From Kluyvera genomosp. 1 (lineage in GTDB: Bacteria > Pseudomonadota > Gammaproteobacteria > Enterobacterales > Enterobacteriaceae): a stretch of 42,023 bases of DNA. The notes under the pieces were generated by a model. That model did not search any database, was not told the origin of the DNA, and saw nothing but the letters and a program-made list of their open reading frames with translations. Position 1 is the first letter of the stretch; each line of letters starts with the position of its first letter. A program made the position numbers and the translations under genes. The stretch spans positions 1-42,023 of the forward strand of contig NZ_LGHZ01000026.1 in the NCBI RefSeq assembly GCF_001266615.1, written 5' to 3'. Of this stretch, positions 35,634 to 42,023 are shown piece by piece.

Positions 35634-35888
35634 ATGGAGTGGATCTCGCTGATTGGCTATCTGGCGGCATGCCTGACGACGCTCTCTTTTTTACCGCAGG
35701 CGTTTAAGGTCATTACCACCCGCAACACCCAGGGAATATCCGGGCTGATGTACGTAATGTTTGTTTGCGGTTTGGCCCTGTGGCTGGTGTATGGCGTGAT
35801 GATTGAAGACACGGCGGTCAGTGTGGCAAACCTGCTAACGCTGCTGTTTGCCTTGCCGATTCTGATTATCAAACTGCGTCGGGGATAG
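35634..35888 (+). CDS. SemiSWEET sugar transporter
   Basis: The 84-residue protein has three membrane segments and the PQ-loop motif (FLPQAFKV, Pro21-Gln22), followed by TTRNTQGIS, Trp50 and Asn66 in SVANLLTLLFALP. These match bacterial SemiSWEET proteins, which dimerise to move sugars by facilitated diffusion. It begins 2 bp after melB and ends the operon. No SemiSWEET gene is present in the E. coli mel locus. A role in export or entry of glucose or galactose released by MelA is possible but is inference. Confidence 0.9.
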   Translation: MEWISLIGYLAACLTTLSFLPQAFKVITTRNTQGISGLMYVMFVCGLALWLVYGVMIEDTAVSVANLLTLLFALPILIIKLRRG

Positions 35889-35907
35889 GAAGGGAATCCT
35901 ATTTTTT

Positions 35908-35936
35908 CCGGCCAACACGAATGCGGTGTTGGCCGG
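35908..35936. terminator. Convergent hairpin between the SemiSWEET gene and yjdF
   Basis: CCGGCCAACAC and GTGTTGGCCGG form a perfect 11-bp stem with a 7-nt loop in the 59-bp gap between convergent genes. Neither strand has a long U-tract after it, so termination strength is uncertain. Confidence 0.65.
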
Positions 35937-35947
35937 AGAATGCGTTT

Positions 35948-36580
35948 TCAGGCGCTAATCAAGCCATACCGTTTTAACTGCCGACAATGTATGCCAGCCA
36001 GCACAATCACCGTGGTTAACGCGCCGAGCAGGGCGCAGAACATATCCGATTGGGTATCCCACGGGTCACCCTGAGTGCCGAGGAAATCATCCGCGCCTTG
36101 TCCCATCGCCAGCGCCGCCCACCATTCGATGAGTTCATAAGTCGCGCTGATGGCTAACGCCACGCAGCAGACCAGAAACGCCAGCATTTTACGTCCACGG
36201 ACAAACTGCCCGCGGGCGAGAATTTCACGAGCCGCCAGCGCCGGCACTAGCCCCTGGAAGAAGTGTCCCAGTTTGTCGTACGGGTTACGGCTGAGATCCA
36301 ACCACGCCTGCACATCAAAACCGATAGGTACTTTGGCATAGGTATATTGGCCGCCGACCATCAAAATAATGGCGTGAAAGAAAATCAGCGCGTAGAGCAG
36401 GGGGGTGAGCGGGTAACGTTTGGCGGTGAGCAACAACAGAGGCACGATGATAATCACCGGCGTCACTTCCATCACCCAGGTCACTTTTTCAGCGGCGCTA
36501 ACACCGGTGTAAACCAGAAACAGTGCCAGCAGCAGCGCGCCAGCGGGTAAAAATAGCGGATTTAAGGTGCGGATCATCAT
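35948..36580 (-). CDS. yjdF: YjdF-like DUF2238 inner-membrane protein
   Basis: The 210-residue protein has about six hydrophobic segments and belongs to the DUF2238/YjdF family. Conserved polar motifs are NPYDKLGHFFQGLVPALAARE, ATYELIEWWAALAMG and FLGTQGDPWDTQSDMF, rich in His, Asp, Glu and Trp and suggesting a metal or catalytic site within the membrane. No function is established. In E. coli yjdF also follows melB on the opposite strand, so its presence marks this block as the mel locus. Confidence 0.88.
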   Translation of the reverse strand: MMIRTLNPLFLPAGALLLALFLVYTGVSAAEKVTWVMEVTPVIIIVPLLLLTAKRYPLTPLLYALIFFHAIILMVGGQYTYAKVPIGFDVQAWLDLSRNPYDKLGHFFQGLVPALAAREILARGQFVRGRKMLAFLVCCVALAISATYELIEWWAALAMGQGADDFLGTQGDPWDTQSDMFCALLGALTTVIVLAGIHCRQLKRYGLISA

Positions 36581-36626
36581 GAATTCGCAAATAAAGGGAA
36601 AACAACACTATTGACCGCAACGGTGA

Positions 36627-38642
<2,016 letters not shown>

Positions 38643-38643
<1 letters not shown>

Positions 38644-39887
38644 TGGCTCCATCGCTATCGTTACTGATTGGCCTGCGTTTTAGTCGCGGGCGTCGACGCG
38701 GCGGTATGGTCTCACTGATTTCGGTGATTTCTACCGTCGGTATCGCGTTGGGCGTGGCGGTACTGATCGTCGGGCTGAGCGCGATGAACGGCTTCGAGCG
38801 CGAGCTGAACAACCGTATTCTGGCGGTCGTCCCGCACGGTGAAATTGAAGCGGTTAACCAGCCATGGAACAATTGGCGCACTATCCTGCCCAAAGTGGAG
38901 GCGGTGAAGGGCATTGAAGCCGCTGCGCCTTATATCAACTTTACCGGTCTGGTGGAGAGCGGCAGCAATTTGCGCGCCATCCAGGTGAAAGGCGTTGATC
39001 CTCTGCAGGAGAGCAAGCTGAGTGCGCTGCCGAGCTTTGTGCAGGCCGATGCCTGGGCTAATTTCAAAGCCGGTGAGCAGCAAATTATCCTTGGCAAAGG
39101 CGTGGCTGATGCGTTGAAAGTGAAGGCGGGGGACTGGGTCTCTATCATGATCCCGAACTCCAATCCGGAGCATAAGCTATTGCAACCGAAACGCGTGCGC
39201 CTGCACGTGACCGGGATCCTGCAACTGAGCGGCCAGCTCGATCACAGCTTTGCCATGATCCCGATGCAGGACGCCCAGCAGTATCTGGATATGGGCGAGA
39301 GCATCACCGGCATCGCTATCAAAGTCCAGGACGTCTTTAACGCCAATAAACTGGTGCGCGATGCAGGCCTTGTGACCAACAGCTATGTGACTATCCAGAG
39401 CTGGATTGGCACCTACGGCTATATGTACCGCGATATTCAAATGATCCGCGCGATTATGTATCTGGCGATGGTACTGGTGATTGGTGTGGCCTGCTTTAAC
39501 ATCGTGTCGACGCTGGTCATGGCGGTCAAAGACAAAAGTAGCGATATTGCGGTGCTGCGCACATTGGGGGCCAAAGACGGGCTGATCCGCGCAATTTTCG
39601 TATGGTATGGTTTGTTAGCGGGCCTCCTGGGCAGCCTATGCGGGGTGGTGATTGGGGTGCTTGGCTCCTTGTATCTGACCGGCATTATTAACGTGATTGA
39701 AAAACTTATTGGTCACCAGTTCTTGTCTGGTGACATTTATTTTATCGACTTCCTGCCGTCTGAACTGCACTGGCTGGATGTCGTTTATGTGCTGGTCACG
39801 GCACTGTTGCTGAGTCTGCTGGCGAGCTGGTATCCCGCTCGTCGCGCCAGCCGTATTGACCCTGCGAGGGTGCTGAGTGGCCAGTAA
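38643..39887 (+). CDS. lolE: Lipoprotein-releasing complex permease LolE
   Basis: The 414-residue paralogue of LolC shares its layout: an N-terminal membrane segment, a periplasmic domain and three C-terminal segments. In E. coli LolE binds the lipoprotein while LolC binds LolA. Family features are [20 protein letters not shown] at the N-terminus, [15 protein letters not shown], and the LolD-contacting [20 protein letters not shown]. The length equals that of E. coli LolE. nagK follows after about 130 bp. Confidence 0.97.
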
Positions 39888-40023
39888 TTTGACGTCCTGA
39901 CCGTGCGGCTTTGATGCTGCGCGCGTCAGATTACTCTATGGATTTCGAGTTACAGGAAGAGGGGGAACGAGTGAAGCCATCTTCCTGCTGCTTGAAAGAC
40001 GACGAGTATAAGAGGAATTGACA

Positions 40024-40938
40024 ATGATGCATTATGGATTTGACATTGGCGGCAGCAAAATCGCGCTGGGCGTATTTGATTCATCGCGCCAGCTTCAGTG
40101 GGAAAAACGCATTCCGACGCCGAAAGAGGGCTACGAGCACTTTCTTGAGGCCGTTATCGGACTGGTCGTTGAGGCGGATGAACGCTTTAATTGTCGTGGC
40201 ACCGTCGGGATCGGTATTCCCGGCATGCCGGAAACGGACGGTGGCCTGCTGTACGCCGCCAACGTCCCGGCGGCTAGCGGTAAACCGCTGCGTGCCGATC
40301 TGAGTCGTTTGCTAGACCGCGACGTGCGCCTGGATAACGACGCCAACTGTTTTGCCATCTCAGAAGCCTGGGATGAGGAATTTACCCAATACCCGCTGGT
40401 GATGGGGCTGATTCTGGGCACCGGCGTCGGTGGTGGCATTGTGCAAAACGGCAAATCGATTACCGGTCACAGTTACATCACCGGTGAGTTTGGCCATATT
40501 CGCCTGCCGGTGGACGCCCTTGAGGTTGTCGGTCGTGATTTCCCACTGACCCGCTGCGGTTGTGGCCAGCTTGGTTGTATTGAAAACTATTTATCCGGTC
40601 GCGGTTTTGCCTGGTTATATAACCATTTTTACCAGCAGTCGCTTACCTCACCGGAAATCGTTGCCCTGTGGGAGCAAGAGGATCCTAACGCCCGCGAACA
40701 CGTCGAGCGTTATCTGGATCTGCTGGCCGTCTGTCTTGGCAACATATTGACCATCGTTGATCCTGATTTAGTGGTTCTCGGCGGTGGGTTATCCAATTTT
40801 TCAGCGATCGCCGATGGACTTGCGCACCGCTTACCGCGCCATTTATTGCCTGTAGCCCGACCGCCGCGAATTGAACGCGCGCGCCACGGAGATGCAGGGG
40901 GAATGCGCGGCGCTGCGTTCCTTCATCTTACTAACTAA
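40024..40938 (+). CDS. nagK: N-acetylglucosamine kinase NagK
   Basis: The 304-residue ROK-family kinase phosphorylates N-acetyl-D-glucosamine recovered from cell-wall turnover. It has the ATP-binding [13 protein letters not shown], the catalytic DNDANCF, the phosphate loop [13 protein letters not shown], the sugar-contact [14 protein letters not shown] and the zinc motif [15 protein letters not shown]. The start is ambiguous among a TTG at 40018, ATG at 40024 and ATG at 40027. I choose 40024 for spacing from AGAGGAA. The E. coli protein corresponds to the third. Position after lolE and before cobB matches E. coli. Confidence 0.95.
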   Translation: MMHYGFDIGGSKIALGVFDSSRQLQWEKRIPTPKEGYEHFLEAVIGLVVEADERFNCRGTVGIGIPGMPETDGGLLYAANVPAASGKPLRADLSRLLDRDVRLDNDANCFAISEAWDEEFTQYPLVMGLILGTGVGGGIVQNGKSITGHSYITGEFGHIRLPVDALEVVGRDFPLTRCGCGQLGCIENYLSGRGFAWLYNHFYQQSLTSPEIVALWEQEDPNAREHVERYLDLLAVCLGNILTIVDPDLVVLGGGLSNFSAIADGLAHRLPRHLLPVARPPRIERARHGDAGGMRGAAFLHLTN

Positions 40939-40950
40939 CGTGGAGTAGAT

Positions 40951-41772
40951 ATGCAGTCGCGCCGCTTACATCGATTGAGCCGTTTTCGTCGGAATAAACG
41001 TCAGCTGCGCCAGCGTCTGCGCCAGCGAACCTTTTTCACGGACAGGGCTATGTCAGAGCAAATGGATAAACCAAGGGTACTTGTGTTAACCGGTGCCGGG
41101 ATTTCAGCGGAGTCAGGGATTCGCACCTTCCGCGCAGCGGATGGGTTATGGGAAGAGCATAAGGTTGAGGATGTGGCGACGCCGGAAGGCTACGCGCGCG
41201 ATCCTGCTCTGGTGCAGAAATTCTATAATGAGCGTCGACGTCAGCTGCAGCAGCCGGAGATTGCGCCAAACGCGGCGCATCTGGCGCTAGCCCGTCTGGA
41301 AGATGCGCTCGGCGATCGCTTTATGCTGGTGACGCAGAACATCGATAATCTGCATGAACGCGCGGGGAACCGCGATGTTCTGCATATGCACGGTGAGCTG
41401 CTGAAGGTCCGTTGTACTCAGAGCGGTCAGGTCTTTGACTGGCCGGGTGACATGTCGGTCGATGAACGCTGCCACTGCTGCCAGTTCCCGGCGCCGCTGC
41501 GTCCACATATCGTTTGGTTCGGCGAAATGCCGTTCGAGATGGATCATATCTATCTGGCGCTGTCGATGGCGGATATCTTCATTGCCATTGGCACTTCCGG
41601 CCACGTCTATCCGGCCGCCGGTTTTGTCCATGAAGCGAAGCTGCACGGCGCGCATACCGTCGAGCTTAACCTCGAGCCGAGCCAGGTGGGCAGCGAGTTT
41701 GAGGAGAAGCATTACGGTTTGGCAAGTGAAGTGGTGCCGGCCTACGTTGAGAAGCTGCTGAAAGGGCTGTAA
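40951..41772 (+). CDS. cobB: NAD-dependent protein deacylase CobB (sirtuin)
   Basis: The 273-residue sirtuin removes acetyl and succinyl groups from lysine, using NAD+. It has [32 protein letters not shown], the catalytic His147 in LHMHGELLK, and the Tyr92 and Arg95 pair (FYNERRR) that defines desuccinylase activity. Zinc-region cysteines are C-T-Q-S-G then CHCC. The basic N-terminal extension ([20 protein letters not shown]) is that of the long E. coli isoform, and internal Met34 and Met38 could give a short form. A terminator follows. Confidence 0.95.
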   Translation: MQSRRLHRLSRFRRNKRQLRQRLRQRTFFTDRAMSEQMDKPRVLVLTGAGISAESGIRTFRAADGLWEEHKVEDVATPEGYARDPALVQKFYNERRRQLQQPEIAPNAAHLALARLEDALGDRFMLVTQNIDNLHERAGNRDVLHMHGELLKVRCTQSGQVFDWPGDMSVDERCHCCQFPAPLRPHIVWFGEMPFEMDHIYLALSMADIFIAIGTSGHVYPAAGFVHEAKLHGAHTVELNLEPSQVGSEFEEKHYGLASEVVPAYVEKLLKGL

Positions 41773-41793
41773 GTTAGCGTGTTGGCAAATAGA

Positions 41794-41820
41794 AAAGCGG
41801 AGTCTTTGCTCCGCTTTTTT
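41794..41820 (+). terminator. Intrinsic terminator of cobB
   Basis: AAAGCGGAG and CTCCGCTTT form a 9-bp stem with a 6-nt loop and a T run. Confidence 0.92.
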
Positions 41821-42004
41821 ATGCTAGTTAACTCGTGAGGTAAGAAGGTGTCATGCGAGGCTTTCCAGCCTATTGCGCTCCTCGATCATTTTTCGCCATA
41901 TAACCTGAATGGCGCAAGGAGCGCGCAGGGGGCGGCCAATCGCCGCCGCCCCCTGCACCCCCAGGCTCTGGCGGCAGAATCGCCGCTTCGCGGTACCCTC
42001 AGCT
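41821..42004. repeat. Non-coding GC-rich end region with a 12-bp palindrome
   Basis: No gene is seen after the cobB terminator. GCAGGGGGCGGC (41925-41936) and GCCGCCCCCTGC (41945-41956) form a perfect 12-bp stem with an 8-nt loop. Outer partial inverted copies of GCGCTCCT / AGGAGCGC lie at about 41876 and 41917. GC-rich palindromes of this kind are often interspersed repeats in enteric genomes, which would explain why the assembly ended here. Copy number cannot be seen from this window. Confidence 0.55.
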
Positions 42005-42023
42005 CTGTCTCTTATACACATCT
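42005..42023. other. Sequencing adaptor (complete Tn5/Nextera mosaic end)
   Basis: The last 19 bases, CTGTCTCTTATACACATCT, are the exact reverse complement of the Tn5 mosaic end used in Nextera tagmentation libraries. This is untrimmed adaptor and not chromosomal sequence or a resident transposon, since no transposase or second end is present. Confidence 0.97.

Noticed and set aside
42005-42023. Resident Tn5-family transposon end
   Set aside because: The match is exact, sits at the last bases of the contig, has the same sequence tail at the other end and no transposase. Library adaptor is the simpler explanation.

Overview
The window is chromosomal DNA of an enteric gammaproteobacterium (Enterobacteriaceae, order Enterobacterales). 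The evidence is gene content and order: yceF-yceD-rpmF-plsX-fabH-fabD-fabG-acpP-fabF-pabC-mltG-tmk-holB-ycfH-ptsG-fhuE and later lolC-lolD-lolE-nagK-cobB match the Escherichia coli arrangement, with near-identical proteins. I cannot fix the genus by reading alone. The sequence looks like one complete draft contig: the last 19 bases are a full Tn5/Nextera mosaic end and the first 9 bases are the tail of the same sequence, so both ends are library adaptor, not genome.

Layout. (1) 10-1098: minus-strand 5' part of a putative exported alpha/beta hydrolase, then yceF. (2) 1203-7609: the lipid and ribosome cluster yceD-rpmF-plsX-fabHDG-acpP-fabF, which makes L32, starts phospholipid synthesis and builds acyl chains on acyl carrier protein. 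(3) 7750-12020: pabC-mltG-tmk-holB-ycfH, a tightly packed run for folate, peptidoglycan, dTTP, DNA polymerase III clamp loading and a TatD-type nuclease. (4) 12164-13814: ptsG with recognisable CRP, Mlc and SgrS control sites. (5) 13981-16164: fhuE, a TonB-dependent siderophore receptor.

(6) 16165-27950 is the accessory part. About 0.9 kb of AT-rich non-coding DNA leads into a chaperone-usher fimbrial operon (major pilin, chaperone, usher, three minor pilins, two-domain tip adhesin). It continues after 32 bp into a short two-partner-secretion exoprotein (TpsA) and then its transporter (TpsB). This block lies exactly where E. coli has hinT-ycfL-lpoB-thiK-nagZ-ycfP-ndh-ycfJ-comR-bhsA-ldtC. Three hairpins punctuate it (after the major pilin, after tpsA, after tpsB), and a GATC-rich 12-bp dyad sits upstream of the pilin gene. 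These suggest graded expression and perhaps Dam-dependent switching.

(7) 27958-31404: mfd on the minus strand, convergent with tpsB. (8) 31565-36580: a complete melibiose regulon, melR / melA-melB-SemiSWEET / yjdF. Its order and orientation resemble the E. coli mel locus, but it is placed between mfd and lolC and has an added SemiSWEET gene. (9) 36750-41772: lolCDE (lipoprotein release), nagK and cobB. (10) 41821-42004: GC-rich non-coding DNA with a strong palindrome, then adaptor.

No tRNA, rRNA, CRISPR array, integrase or insertion sequence was seen.
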